Part shown: positions 22,676-34,735 of the stretch, piece by piece | How the letters are laid out: every line of letters starts with the position of its first letter | Position numbering within the stretch: position 1 is the first letter of the stretch | NCBI GenBank assembly: GCA_961205875.1 | Contig: OY540814.1 | Coordinates: forward strand, 27,844,151-27,908,150 | Direction: 5' to 3' | Source of the DNA: Sialis fuliginosa | Lineage: Eukaryota; Arthropoda; Insecta; Megaloptera; Sialidae | Length of the DNA stretch: 64,000 nt | The notes under the pieces: generated by a model | What the model saw: the letters and a program-made list of their open reading frames with translations, nothing else | Databases searched by the model: none | Told to the model about the DNA's origin: nothing | Translations under genes and position numbers: made by a program

Positions 22676-23890
22676 TGTAGGGTTAACTGGGGTAAAAGTG
22701 AAACAAAATACAAATCTTTCATGTTTTTTGATAGTTAACGATACAAATGTATACTTTAATTTTTTCTACTAGATGCGCTTATGAATAACCATTTTAAATA
22801 CTTAAGTCATTTGAACTGTACGATAGAACACGGACTTTAAAAATTAAAAAAGTGTGTTTCATTTTTAACCTCTAATTTGGGAAAAAGTGAAACAGGCCTC
22901 TAATGGAAAATATTTCTCGAAAAGTTACAAACGCAACTTTGATTTATCTTCTTTGTGGCATATCAATGTGAAATTGTAACTTTAATTAATATCTGAGCTA
23001 TACAGAAAGTTATGTGCAAAGAATTAAAATTTAATTCACACAAAGCTTGTGATAAAAAAGACGTGATTCTGGGTTTCCTAATCCTTCAAATTCTAGATAT
23101 TTTAGTAGATTTAATCTAGAATATTATTTTTATAAAGAATGTTCAGCATATTTTTATTAACTATATATAAAGTATATGAAGTTGGATATCAGATTTTTTC
23201 TATTTTATAATAAAATTTTATAGAAAGTTTTAATGAGAAAACTTTGCTATAATATATTACATTAATAAGATCTCTGTATGATAACATAATATATGATAAT
23301 ATAATAATAATATGTATGAAGTGTATTTTTTGAATTTTTAGTTAGAGAAAGTGTCTTCATATATTTTAATGTTTACATAAATAACATGCCAAAGGGTCTG
23401 GCTCTAACCCGATAAGCATAATATGAAAAATGCCCCGGCATATTTTTAAAAATAAATTATCTTCGTAACAGAAAATTCAACTCGTACAACCGCGCGGAAA
23501 TCTAGTTAATCAAATAGAATATATCTAGGGTCAACTGGGGTAAAAGTGAAACAAACTACAAATCTTTCATGTTTTTTGACAGTTAACGATACAAATTCAT
23601 ACTTTAATTTTTTCTATGAATAACCATTTTAAATACTTACGTCATTTGAACTGTACGATACAACACGGACTTTAAAAATCAAAAAAGTGTGTTTCATTTT
23701 TAACCTTTAATTTGGGAAAAAGTGAAACAGGCCTCTAATGAAAAATATTTCTCGAAAAATTAAAAGAAAATCTACAAAGGCAAATTTGATTTATCTTCTT
23801 TGTAACTTTAATTAATATCTGATTGTGAGCTATACAGAAAGTTATGTGCAAAGAATTAAAATTTAATTCACACGTTTTGACATCGACTTA
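22676..23890 (+). repeat. Two direct copies of a GGGGTAAAAGTGAAACA repeat, family G
   Basis: About 22678-23037 and 23527-23880 are near-identical: AACTGGGGTAAAAGTGAAAC, AACTGTACGATA, AGTGAAACAGGCCTCTAATG. The second has small deletions. Between them lies about 490 bp of unrelated AT-rich DNA. The element class is not determined. Confidence 0.75.
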
Positions 23891-24253
23891 CAGGGAAATT
23901 TTGGGTTTCTATTTGCTATTACATAAGAAAAAACATGTATTTTTATATTTAATTCAGTTAAACAATCAACAAGAGAGTATGTTATTAAAATCTACAAGTT
24001 AACGTTTAAAAATATGTAATTCTGAATGTCACGAAATATGACGTAACGTTTGCAGATTTTATATCCAAATAAGGCGCCTTGTTGTCATAAAACAAACATA
24101 AGGACTACCGCCGCACTCATTCGTTGAAGAAATATAAAATCAGTAAAGCAAATAGGTCAATGTAAACTTTGAATGTTTAAAAGCTAAAGTGGATGTTCTG
24201 TACTAAACAAAAACTCGATACAACGAATAAAAATTACGTTTTTATTATATTAA
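23891..24253. other. AT-rich intergenic DNA
   Basis: Nothing recognised. Confidence 0.5.
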
Positions 24254-24700
24254 CAACGGTCAAGTGCGTGTTGGGCACGTACATGATAGGGTTCCGTAGC
24301 CATTCTCTACTTAATAATACGTATCAAGAGCTATCACATGTTGAAGAAAGATGTAATAGTATATATAAAAGTGTACGTTTCCGTGTGACGATTTAAAAAA
24401 AAGAGTTATTTAAAAATTATTTATAAACTATTTTTGCTGCAGTGTTTATTGAAAGTACTAATTAATAAATAATTATTCTGATTTTTTTGCATCAATAGAA
24501 ATTAGAAGGGAGGGGGACACTCTGATAACGACTTAAAAAAGCAAATATTTACGTTTAGTATACACCTTTCAGTTTATGGAAATCTAAGAAATTATTTTTT
24601 CAAAAATCTCAGCATTTAGAATGGGAGGGCTGTAACATACAGACAGACGAACAGAGCGAAACTATAATGATCTTAATTTCCTACGGAATCCTAAAAATTA
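24254..24700 (+). repeat. Lepidopteran-type interspersed repeat, family M
   Basis: Starts ACGGTCAAGTGCGTGTTGGG with AGGGTTCCGTAGCC nearby. It ends after a CAGACAGACGAACAGAGCG tract and TTCCTACGGAATCCTAAAAA. From general knowledge this order is common in moth and butterfly DNA. It has no coding capacity here; the overlapping 67-codon frame is incidental. Confidence 0.65.
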
Positions 24701-25108
24701 CTTTTCGAATTTCAGTAATTCCAGGTTATATTAATACATAATTAATTAAGTACTCCATCCTCTCAGAATGTGGTATGTGATAATTTCCCTGAACGAACCT
24801 TGAATTTTGGCAACAAGGAAACAGCATTACTGGCGAATTTCTCCAGATAGTTCGTAACTCTGTAGGTATATATTATATAATAACACTCCAAACATGCAAT
24901 ATATCAACAAGTGCGTTCCTGCGACATCAGGAATGCTAGCAGGACCTTTGTGTATCTACAACTGAAAATACATTTCTCTGGGAATAAAACTGAATTTTCT
25001 CTATTATAATATAAAGGTAGTGCAAATATGTAGTTTGATACTTATAATGCAGTGTAGAAAATATCTTTAATCTATATATTAGGGTGTTTTTTTATTTTTT
25101 TTTCGGTC
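24701..25108. other. AT-rich intergenic DNA
   Basis: Nothing recognised. Confidence 0.5.
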
Positions 25109-25735
25109 CTGCAGGCCTATGTTTTAGCTTTGGATCAAAAGTTAATTGTCCCAAAATTTCAGACTCATAGATCAAACCTGTGGACGGCGCAAACCGTTTT
25201 TACTTAGGCGGCTATTACACTATCAAATAAATATGATAAAATTTCTTTGATCAAAGAAATATGACAGTGTAATAAGTCAACTTTTATAATATTTACCTTC
25301 ATAATATTTATATGCATGATCATAGTTAATGACAGTCTCTTATATTTGATCAAAGTTTTTTGACGTCAAAAACAAAATGGCGACTACCAAGTTATCACTG
25401 ACAGTTACAGTTATATAATTATTAATATATGAATATCAACAAAATCCAGTATTATATGATAATCTTCTTATTGATTATAAAAACCACAATACACGGTTGT
25501 AAATTCAAACCTCGATCGCGTCAATTGACGAACATCCACGCACTGATAATCAAAATGCACCAAAAAAAAGAAAATATCCCAAGATAATATTGAGAAAATA
25601 TTATCAAATATTTTATGTAGTGTAATAGAACAAAATCTCATATTTTATCAAAGAAATATGATAAAATCTTTGTCAAAGATCTTTGACATATTTATTTGAT
25701 AGTGTAATAGCCGCCTTACGCGTGCATAACACCGG
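25109..25735 (+). repeat. Dispersed repeat, family N, copy interrupted by a MITE
   Basis: Left part 25109-25206 and right part from 25716 join to match 589-735 when the MITE at 25207-25715 and one TTA are removed. Confidence 0.75.
25207..25715. mobile_element. Harbinger-like MITE, 509 bp, in family N
   Basis: Inverted ends GGCGGCTATTACACTATC and GATAGTGTAATAGCCGCC, flanked by TTA (25204-25206, 25716-25718), the 3-bp target duplication of PIF/Harbinger. The empty site is visible at 720-726. The interior includes ATTGACGAACATCCACGCAC, shared with a second copy at the right edge of the window. Confidence 0.85.
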
Positions 25736-25813
25736 GTCCACTGCGTTTTATTAAATTTAAGGAAATTATTTTTTACCTATATATTTTTATGACATTTCCT
25801 TGAAGTAACGTTA

Positions 25814-25952
25814 TGCGGTGTTCACACCAAAGAAAACAAAACAGCAACACGGTGTTTGAAAACACGTCGTATTTAAAAATGCATAGGCTTTATTGCACTT
25901 TTGTCAAAAAGACACGATGTTGCTGTTTTGTTTTTTCGGTGTGAACACTCCA
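25814..25952. mobile_element. 139-bp hairpin MITE with TTA duplication
   Basis: Ends TGCGGTGTTCACACC and GGTGTGAACACTCCA are near-inverted, with AAAACAAAACAGCAACA facing TGTTGCTGTTTTGTTTT just inside. TTA flanks both sides (25811-25813, 25953-25955), suggesting a Harbinger-type transposase. The whole element can fold on itself. Confidence 0.75.
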
Positions 25953-25955
25953 TTA

Positions 25956-26601
25956 GACTTGAATTAGTCATGTTTTATTATACTCAATGTATTTCTATAT
26001 AAATGTAACGTTATACAGTAAACGTGCATTGTAAGATACGCCAGATAAAAAAGGTAACAGTACTCTATATAATACCTACCTTAAACAAATGAAAACTGGT
26101 TGGTTATTAAAAATAGATTGCATGAAAGAAATTACTATTTTAGTACCTAGGCAATGGACGGATTTTTTTCATTGTTTGGCATGCAATTTGTACATTTCAT
26201 CAAGCGGAGAATCTTTTTTTTTATTTCTTCTGCTATTTTATTTATTTGTTTGTTATTTTTAGTTTGAATAAAATTGTTTCCGTATGCAAAGTATTTTTAA
26301 ATATATTTGTAAAAAAAAAAAAAAAACAATTTGTACCATTTTTTTTAAGGCTTCTCGGTGATATTGTAGCGAATTGTTATAAATAGTTCTAAATTAGGTT
26401 TGTATATAGTCATTTTCCATACTTGGTTACCAGCGTCCATGGAAGCAGTGCTTCCCTTACTTTTTGGGGCAAATTAATACAAATCTGGGTTTTCAGTTGA
26501 CAATTAATTTAAAAATATTATTAGAATATTCATCTTTGTGCGCAACTCAAACATTTTAATCAAAAGTACAATTTAATATTAATTTACACGCTCAATTATA
26601 A
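25956..26601. other. AT-rich intergenic DNA
   Basis: Nothing recognised. Confidence 0.5.
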
Positions 26602-27362
26602 AACTATAATACCTCAACGTCTTATTTTCTTGAATTTTAGTCGATATTTGTATGACGAGTTGAAGTTTACTGCAGGAAATTTCACTAAAAAATTTAGAAT
26701 TTTTGATTTCGTTAAAAGTATGTTTATTGTATAGAAAATGACGTGAAAAGTTGTTTGTTTCAAACCGCAGGTCTGTATCTCAAACCGTTCTCGAGATATA
26801 GCCTCTCAAAGTTTTAGTTTTTTTCAAATTTTTGGAGAAAAAAGGCCGTAACTTTTGAACGCGTGGTCGGAATTGATTTTAGTTGACGGATTTGGATTCA
26901 GCGTGTCAAAATCTATATAATGACATGTAGAATACCTTAAAACTCGAAAAAAAAAATTTCGCGAAAAATCGAAAAAATTCAAAGGGGTATACCTTAAAAA
27001 AATGTCGATTTTTGACGAAAATTTTTTTGTCGGATTTTAAAGTATTATACATGTCATTATATAGATTTTGACACGCTGATTTCAAATCCGTCAACTAAAA
27101 TCAATTCCAACCACCCGTTCAAAAGTTATGGCCTTTTTTCTCCAAAAATTTGAAAAAACTAAAACTTTGAGAGGCTATATCTCGAGAACGGTTTGAGATA
27201 CAGACCTGCGGTTTGAACAGTTCAACTTTTCACGTCATTTTCTATACAATAAACATACTTTTAACGAAATCAAAAATTCTAAATTTTTTAGTGAAATTTC
27301 CTGCAACTCGTCATACAAATATCGACTAAAATATAAGAAAATAAGACGTAGAATCATTTATT
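26602..27362. mobile_element. Long-palindrome (foldback) element, copy 2
   Basis: Same structure as 19041-19793, with full arms and spacer. An extra CTGCAG-containing block in the left arm (GAAGTTTACTGCAGGAAATT) is absent from the right arm of this copy. Confidence 0.85.
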
Positions 27363-27414
27363 TAATATATACATAACATAAACAGTAATAAACACTATGT
27401 AATTGTAGATAAAA

Positions 27415-27560
27415 CCAGTGGCGAAGCGTTTTTTTTTTGGTAATAGGAGGGGGAGGATTGAAAAAATATACTTCCCTTATTAAAAATTTCACTCGCTACT
27501 ATAATCAATCAAAAATCGATTCGTGCTGTCAGAACTCTTACTATGAATAACTGTACAAGT
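27415..27560. repeat. Family R and family O fragments
   Basis: CAGTGGCGAAGCG to TTTCACTCGCTACTA is a short hAT-like piece. It is followed directly by CAATCAATCAAAAATCGATT, a motif also found at 9428. Confidence 0.55.
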
Positions 27561-28180
27561 AAATGTGTAATTGAAATGACTATATAACTGTATTTTAAAT
27601 ATTAAACAACTTATGTAATATGCCATCTTCTTTAATAAAATTAATGTATCCATACATATACAAATAAACATACTTGTTTTTCTTATTTGTCTAATCCATT
27701 AAATTTAATGGGTCAATAAAACCGACAGCAGAACATGTCTTATCTTTACTTAATTCATAAATCTGTGCGTGTTCAAGCTACAAATTCGAACGGACACAAT
27801 ATTAATGTTTGGAAATGACTTTCTTTGATGCGTTCAAATCAAAATAAATGGTAATGCCATATACACAAGATGTAACCTATTCTACGAATAAGATTAAGTT
27901 GACTGGTATAAATTGCTGATCGTAATCACTGCATAAGATGCCTGTTATGGCCGTTGGTAAACCAACAAGGTAAAAGTACTTATTACTCGAACAAGATTTT
28001 TTTTTATTAGCAATTAGTTTCACCTGCTTAAATTTACTTGTGTATTTGTTGTTGTTTATAAATTGGACTAGTTTTTGTAGGAGGAAATAGTACATCTTAA
28101 TTTCAAATTGGATTTTAAATAGATAGATGCAATAGGCGCCAGATATTGTTTCATATTTATGAATGTATTTTTCATGCAAC
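27561..28180. other. AT-rich intergenic DNA
   Basis: A 100-codon minus-strand frame (27877-28179) has a Lys/Asn/Tyr/Ile-rich composition expected of non-coding AT-rich DNA. No domain is recognised. Confidence 0.45.
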
Positions 28181-28445
28181 TGTTTTTTGAAAATAAAATT
28201 CCCGGATTTTCCCTGACCACAGGTTCAAAATTCCCTGACTACTAGAGGCTCAGGGACAAGAAGTGACCGAGGGGCTCCCAGAATGTGCAAAAAAATTTGA
28301 AGACTTTTTTTTGCTCGTCAATTTAAATTTATACACTTTTTTCTTCTTCACTGACTTTCCAGATATTCCCTGACTTTTTAGAATTTTAAAGAAATTCCCT
28401 GACCACTTTAGGCTTCCCTGACTTTCCAGAAAGTGGACACCCTGA
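28181..28445. repeat. TTCCCTGAC-rich interspersed repeat, family H, copy 1
   Basis: Repeated TTCCCTGAC and CCCTGACTTTCCAGA phrases with CTCCCAGAATGTGCAAAAAA in the middle. A near-identical element lies at 40048-40350. It ends about 200 bp upstream of the splice acceptor of the coding gene. Confidence 0.75.
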
Positions 28446-28635
28446 CAGCTACAAAAATATGCTGTTTTTTTTAACTTTCACATTTCCTTAAATAATAAAA
28501 AAAATATATATATTGGCATTTTTTTGTTTATTTCCAATCAATGTACTTTTTTTTACAATAGAGTTTAAAATTTTTTTTCCTACAATTTTTTTGACGACTG
28601 TATAGTGTATATATTGATCATATTTTATTTATTTC

Positions 28636-28649
28636 TTTTTCATTTCCAG
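28636..28649 (+). promoter_or_regulatory. 3' splice acceptor just before the start codon
   Basis: A pyrimidine-rich tract (TTTCTTTTTCATTTCCAG) ends at 28649. The start codon begins three bases later, in a good context (GCC ATG G). At least one upstream non-coding exon must therefore exist. Confidence 0.7.
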
Positions 28650-28651
28650 CC

Positions 28652-31632
28652 ATGGGCTGTAGTAAGACAGCCATCATGAAGTCACGAGTTCTGCTACTCC
28701 TGGCGGTGTTCGTGGGCGTCGTCTCCGGCGACAATATCGTGAACATCGAATCGACCTTTGGCGCCATCACCTCGAGCACGCTCAAGTGGGTTTCCTCCTA
28801 CAGAAACTTCGACGACGCTGTAGCTGGGGGTGTCCAAACAAAAGGTTTGTCGGTTTTCTTATTGAATTTTAATCATAGATCTTATCTTAAAAGGACATAT
28901 TGATTCTATCCCGTGTCATTCTTGACGTTATTGTGGCGAAGATCGCCAAAAATAAACGAGAAAGAATCCGAGAGAAAAATTCTTTATTTATTTATGTCAA
29001 ATTTCTTAGACTCACCTTCCTTCTTTTTGTATAATATTACGTCATAATACCATACCTTTTTCGTCACACTTTGTCACTACCCCTGCCCCCCCCCCTTCAA
29101 ATTCTAATTGCAATAAATAAAATATACTTATATTAATTAATGTTCAATTTTCTAAATATTCATATCTAACATTATATATTTCTATATCAAATTTAAATTT
29201 ATTATTATATACACATAAAAAAATGTGTTATGATTTTATATAATACAAAATGTCGTTCAAAATAATTTCCAAACCAGTGAACAGTATTACTGAAATGTTA
29301 GTTTTCGTATAAAATATATAAAGGAATGAATTTTCGCGGAACAAGAAACCAATAAAAAGTATTTTAAATTCTAGTGAGATGTTGAAACTGTATAAGAGAA
29401 CTAAAAGAAAAGGTGTCAGCACAATTTCCTACGTGTTTTATCCACTCGGCTATATTTCTTCCAAATTATCGAAACATTAAACAGAAGGCAATACCTTTAT
29501 TTCTTTTTTTACGTTCGAATTTTTTATTACATCGGTATTCAATTAAATTATAATTTTAAAATTACTATTGCATCAGAACATGGTGGATTAATTTATATGA
29601 GATGTTCGGAAGCAAACGTGACTAACTCCTTACAAAAATTAGGTAATCAATAAATATTTTTAGTTTTCCGTGCCAAACGAAACACCTATGGAGTCACTTT
29701 GGCGTCCGTCCGTCCGTCGGTCACAGGTGATTTTTTTATCTGATAGCTAGAGGAGAGTAGTGGCCCAATTATAGACAGGGGTTAATTTCAGGGGGTAAAT
29801 TGGGGAATGGAAAAAATAATTTTTTTCAAAGCACGAATTAATATGTTTAAAACATATTTTCGGAAAAAACGTTTAAAAATTGCTGTTCCTGCCTTTATCA
29901 CCAAAAGGATCACTCAAGAAAATCTGAAAAAATCAAGAACATTGAGAATTAGGTGTAGATTGAGCCAAAATTATCAGAATTGAAAAATTCTAGCGCGATC
30001 AATTTAATTGTTGATTTCCTTATAACTGCGTAACCATTGGTTTTAAAGAAAAAGTTTTTCGAATATTAATATAATATTTTTATTTTATTCAAAAATTAAT
30101 TTCAATCAGTTTTCACTGGAACGTAATCAATACTGCACTTTTGTAGACGCAAATCATTAAAATGCATCGCTCGGCGAGTTGCAGCACATGCAACCTCTTG
30201 CAAGCATGAAAATAACAACAAATACTTTATCGCCGACAGACATCTTGCACAGTAAACAATACGCAGTCCCCTACCTAGCCACGCGACCGCTGGTGGGCGC
30301 TTATCTGATTATCCACCCCATAACCTGTACAATATTTTGTAATTAGAACACACACGCATTAAATAAATACACGACTAATTAAACTTTTCTTTTTCAGACG
30401 ATACAACACAAAATATCTACATATGTCGTACATCTCATCTAGGCTTAATGCTGGCAGGCTTCCTGGATGAAAATGAAAGAACTTGTGTTGTCTCTATGCA
30501 CGGGACGGTGTACAGAAACAAGAATCACGAAGTGTTGTTTAATATAGAAGACTCTGCTAAACTCAACTGGTTCAAATGGGACAAGTACACTCCGACACCA
30601 CTCGGTCTAGTAATTGTAGAACCCTCAGAACAAGATAGGAATTACATTGGACGATACAATTACACCGATGAAAGTGGCGAAGTCCACACATACATTGGCA
30701 CAATGGACCCGCATCAGAAACTGGGAAAAATCATCGCTGTTGGTTTCGACGGTAAAGTAATTGAACCTGAATCGGGAGAAATTCTCATGGAAACCGAACC
30801 GAAACGTTACGAAATCATCGATATTAAGTTTACAATGAAACAAAGTCGGTTTCAACGTGAACCGAAGATACTTGCTGAGAAAACACTTGTTAATTACGAA
30901 ACATCACCGATGAAAGTTGATGCAGCGCTGTCATACAACTACACTCATTTGATGTATTGGGGCCGCGGACAAGGGATACTGATAGGACTTAACACATCAC
31001 TCCAACTGAGTAATGGAACCGAATTACGTACTATACTATGGGGAGAGCGCATAACTGAAGAACGGGAAGAAGTTATCACAGTGGAAACTCCTGGTTTCTT
31101 AGAACCAAACACTGCTATCAACGTGACACTAAAAGGGGACTACACAGAAGTAGATTTGATGTATACAGCTACACTGATCGCTCACTATCCAAACTCAACT
31201 ACAAAGCAACGAAAGATAAGAGATACCAGAAACCAAAAGACTATGTTGGATGTGAAAGCGGAATTCGGGCCAGCGTATTTCGTGAATAATAACACACTTG
31301 TGCCAACCACAACGACTACAACTACCACTACGACAACTAGCACGACTACGACGACAACGAGCACGACAGAGGAGCCTAAACCCATTCCAGAAACACCGCT
31401 GGAGACATCGTCGACAAATAAACCGAAGAAAACTTTCGAAGACAACAACGTGATAGATAAGAAGGGAGAGAATCAAAGTATGCTTGGTGATGAGGCGTTG
31501 TCATTGAAGAAGAAGACAGAGTCAGAACTGCAGGCTGAAATGAAGCAGGCGTCTCCTTCTGGAAGTAGTGTTTTGTTCACTAATGTTATTGTTTTAATGG
31601 CTTGCATCTTGACGCAGAAGATATGTTGTTAA
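28652..31632 (+). CDS. Secreted DM9/aerolysin-like surface protein, Unzipped-like (two exons)
   Basis: The coding exons are 28652-28844 and 30398-31632, joined by a phase-1 GT-AG intron, giving 475 residues. Residues 1-26 hold a signal peptide; a second Met at residue 9 fits its core even better. Two DM9-like repeats follow (about 40-113 and 119-208), with W-V, GG, YIC/YIG and G-F-D marks and one likely disulfide (Cys74-Cys84). An aerolysin/MTX2-like beta region lies at about 205-328. The Thr-only stalk is at about 367-388, then a Lys/Glu-rich stretch and a C-terminal hydrophobic tail (about 454-469) that fits GPI attachment. There are eight N-glycosylation sequons. From general knowledge, insect Unzipped is a GPI-anchored or secreted neural adhesion protein with this plan; natterin-like DM9 proteins are the alternative. 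The gene is certain, the name probable. Confidence 0.85.
28845..30397 (+). other. Intron of the Unzipped-like gene
   Basis: Donor AAAG|GTTTGT and acceptor TCTTTTTCAG|AC restore one open frame across both exons. The 1553-bp intron has a GTCCGTCCGTCCGTCGGTC tract at about 29705-29723 and a poly(C) run near 29086. No complete transposon is evident. Confidence 0.85.
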
Positions 31633-31819
31633 ACATGATGATTGCTAAGCTCCGTGTATTATCTGCTTCGCAGTGATTATATTTAAAACCTTTCGTGTCA
31701 TTTATTTGAAAAGTGTTTGATGTAAAAAGGAGTGATAGTGAGAGACAACGTGTAAATTGTTATTATGTATATTATTATTATTATTAATATGTGCTTTATA
31801 TCTAGTGCACAGATTAATA

Positions 31820-32477
31820 GTCCAGGCTGGCTAGGCTAAAAAGTACCTAAAATAAAATAGGAATTTTTGCGTACAGTTTTAATACTCACAGGATTTGTAG
31901 AATAATATCCTAATTTTGCTCCGATTTTGGTTGTCCGCGACAGGAGTTAACCATGGTTCAGTTGCAAAATTCTTCAGATTTTCTGATAAGTATTATACAA
32001 AAAAAAGTTTCAAATAAAAGCTATTCGCTATAAAATTCCCTACTACCTCCATTTTTAAAAAAAGTGAAGATATCAGGTCCTAATTTTCAGTGAATGTTCT
32101 GTACTACAGAATGTTTATTTTCCAGGGGTATCAACTTAAAAAAACGTTAAACTTTATTAGTTATTACAGCTTAAAAAAAGTGTGTTTTCAGCCATTTTAA
32201 TCAGCGTAGCGGATAAACAAATGATTTTTTGATTTTTTTTCCTAAATGGAGGTTGTAAGGAATTTTGTAGCGAATAATTTTTTTTTGTGTGATACTTATT
32301 TAGACCGCTATTTAGTAAAAATCAGAAAATCTTCAGAATTTTGCAATTGAACCATGGTTAACTCTTGTCACGGACAACCAAAATCGGAGCAAACTTAAGG
32401 TATTATTCTACTAACATATCCTGTAAGTATTAAAACTGTACGCAAAAATAATCTGTTTTAGCCTCCACAGCCTGGAC
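31820..32477. mobile_element. 658-bp palindromic TA-MITE just downstream of the gene
   Basis: Ends GTCCAGGCTG and CAGCCTGGAC are flanked by TA (31818-31819, 32478-32479). The arms are long inverted copies (TTTTTGCGTACAGTTTTAAT, GGTTGTCCGCGACAGGAGTT, GAACCATGG regions) around a central spacer. It starts only 187 bp after the stop codon, so it probably lies in or at the end of the 3' UTR. Its left arm carries the first AATAAA after the stop (31851-31856). Confidence 0.85.
31851..31856 (+). terminator. Candidate poly(A) signal inside the MITE
   Basis: AATAAA about 220 bp after the stop codon. The alternative signal is AATAAA at 32529-32534, just beyond the MITE. If the second is original, the MITE may have shortened the 3' UTR. 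Confidence 0.4.
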
Positions 32478-32528
32478 TATACGTTGAAGTGTTGTATTTG
32501 TTTGGGCATTTTGTATTTATTATTCAAA

Positions 32529-32534
32529 AATAAA
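32529..32534 (+). terminator. Candidate poly(A) signal beyond the MITE
   Basis: AATAAA followed by a T-rich stretch. A plausible ancestral 3' end for the gene at 28652. Confidence 0.35.
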
Positions 32535-32938
32535 GTTCATTATTTTATTAATAATATAGCAACGAAATCAACTAAATGATATAAATTCGATATTTCGTTG
32601 ATTCCATCAGATCTATCAAAAATGTGTTATTTTTGTTTTATTTTGTCAATTTAGCGAGTAGTGATTTTTCCAATGTAGGAAAGAAGAAGATCTGAAGGAG
32701 TTAGTGTTAAGATACCTATTTATTAAATATATAACGATATATCAATTAAATATATATGTATAACTACGTTACATAATATCCATTTAACATTTTTTACTAT
32801 TATTATCGAATTTTGCCATCAAAATTGTTTAAATGTTCAACATTTATAGGCAGATACTTAGTTAGATTAGATTCTATTTCCATTACTAACTTCTACAAAA
32901 AATGAATGTAAAATAAAAATTGCAAATAAGTGTATATA
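32535..32938. other. AT-rich intergenic DNA
   Basis: Nothing recognised. Confidence 0.5.
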
Positions 32939-32946
32939 TATTTAAC

Positions 32947-33328
32947 TAGGGCTTCGAACCGTTATTTTTTTCGTTTCGGTTTTCGTTCCAGTTCGAGTAA
33001 AAAAATATATTTCGGTTCGGTTCCGGTTTTCGTTCCGAAAAAAAGAACAGTCTTTCCGGTTTTTTCGGTTCAGCTCCGAGTGATTAATTAAAAAAAAATT
33101 ATTTGTATTAAATTTTTTTTTTCTACCATAATTTAGAACATTTTATGGTACTTGTATGATAGTCCGAGCGACAATTGAAGTGGGAAATAAGATCATGTTA
33201 ATGCGCGTATTTTAACATGTACAGAACCGTAAAACCCGATATTTTTATTTCGGTTCTGTTCCGGTTTTCGTTCCGGCAAAAAATAACGGGTTTTCCTGTT
33301 TTCGGTTCAATTCCGGTTCGAAACCCTG
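32947..33328. mobile_element. hAT-like element with an 8-bp target duplication
   Basis: 382 bp from TAGGGCTTCGAACCG to CCGGTTCGAAACCCTG. TATTTAAC flanks it on both sides (32939-32946, 33329-33336). It belongs to the same family as 4823-4964 but has a longer interior with repeated CGGTTC/GTTCCGG motifs. Confidence 0.85.
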
Positions 33329-33336
33329 TATTTAAC

Positions 33337-34300
33337 TGTTATTTTTTTTTGATGTTATGTGTGTTTGGTTCAAATTAAATTTCATCCACAGTATAATTTC
33401 ATAACTCAAATTGTTAAAAAAAATTGAATTTTTGCATGATTTCAATTTTTGTAATTTATTTTGATTGAACCACTAAAAACGCCGGTATCAGAAAAAAATG
33501 TGTGTGTGTACTAAGTACGGGCATTAGAAGCTATCCATCTTTGGCGTAGTGACATCTAGCGTGCAAATGCAAAGCTAAAAAAAACTTGTTTTACCTACCA
33601 TCATAATAGAAATCTCTATTATCTACACCTTCATGGTATTAAATTGTTATTGCATTTCTGTAGCATTACGAAAAAATTTCACCCAGAACGCGCCAAAAGA
33701 AGTATAACTTCAAAAATATTCTTTTTTTTAATTCATATTTTTTATAAAAATACTAACTAAATGTATCAAACTAGGAACATTCCACTTCTATTAAAATAGC
33801 CGGAAACGAGGCCAGTCAACAAGCCACTTGCTGGTCTATTGACTGGCTTGCAAACTGGCCTCGTATCTGGCGCCCTATAAAGTTTAGTTTACATTTCAAA
33901 TCAAAATACTAAAAAAACAAAATATTTCTATTTTTACTTGCTCGATTCAAAACTTTAAAAATTAAGAACAGTTTAAAGTATTTGACTTCATGTAAACGAA
34001 GCTTAACTCTAATTATTGTATTAGCGACAACAATTGTTTATTACCAATGCATTGTATAATAAGATTTTCTTTTTGTTGTAAATAATATGTTGTAAATAAG
34101 AACGAAATAAGAGACTATGTAAAAAAAAGTAAGTAAGTATATTATGTTTAAATACAGGAGGCTGCATTTGTAAGTATAAGATTTAATATATAAGTGTAAC
34201 TGATGTCAACGTCCATATTGTTCAGAATGATTAATCTATATTAATTATCTATGGTCACATTTATTTATTAATTTCTCCTATATAATATCTAATACAAATA
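33337..34300. other. Intergenic DNA with a compound hairpin
   Basis: At 33806-33864 ACGAGGCCAGT pairs with ACTGGCCTCGT. The overlapping GCCAGTCAA also pairs with TTGACTGGC, so two mutually exclusive hairpins are possible. No gene is seen. Confidence 0.5.
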
Positions 34301-34369
34301 TTTTCTCTAATGGCAAAAAATGGGAACTTCTTAACTATAAGTGGAGGGATTAGGAGGGGAGGGGGGAGG

Positions 34370-34735
34370 GGCAGGAACTTTATAGTATTACCACAAAATG
34401 CCCCTTACTCTTTTACTGTATCCAAATATGCAACTTATATCAAATTTTATTTTATTATTAATATTATAATTTTTTTAAATAAGAAATAATAAGTGTGGGG
34501 GGGGAACTTTATAGTAACATAGCTGCCACAAAATTCCCCTTACTCTTTTACTGTATCCAAATATACAACTTATATCAAATTTTACTTTATTATTAATATT
34601 ATATTTTTTTAAATAAGAAATAATAAGTGGGGGAGACGAGGGGGGGGGCAGGGACTTTATAGAAACATAGCTGCCATAAAATGCCCCTTATTCTTTCTGA
34701 ATCCAAATATAATTTTATTTATTTATTATATTTAC
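34370..34735. repeat. Imperfect tandem repeat, unit about 130-150 bp
   Basis: Almost three units, each with a G-rich block, AACTTTATAG or GACTTTATAG, ATGCCCCTTACTCTTTTACT and ATAAGAAATAATAAGTG. ACTTTATAG lies near 34376, 34506 and 34657. Confidence 0.75.

Noticed and set aside
27877-28179. 100-codon minus frame
   Set aside because: Composition is typical of translated AT-rich junk, there is no domain, and its upstream end abuts a repeat.
31185-31476. Minus-strand frames of 87 and 93 codons opposite the Thr-rich region
   Set aside because: They are antisense shadows of the ACN-repeat coding region of the real gene.
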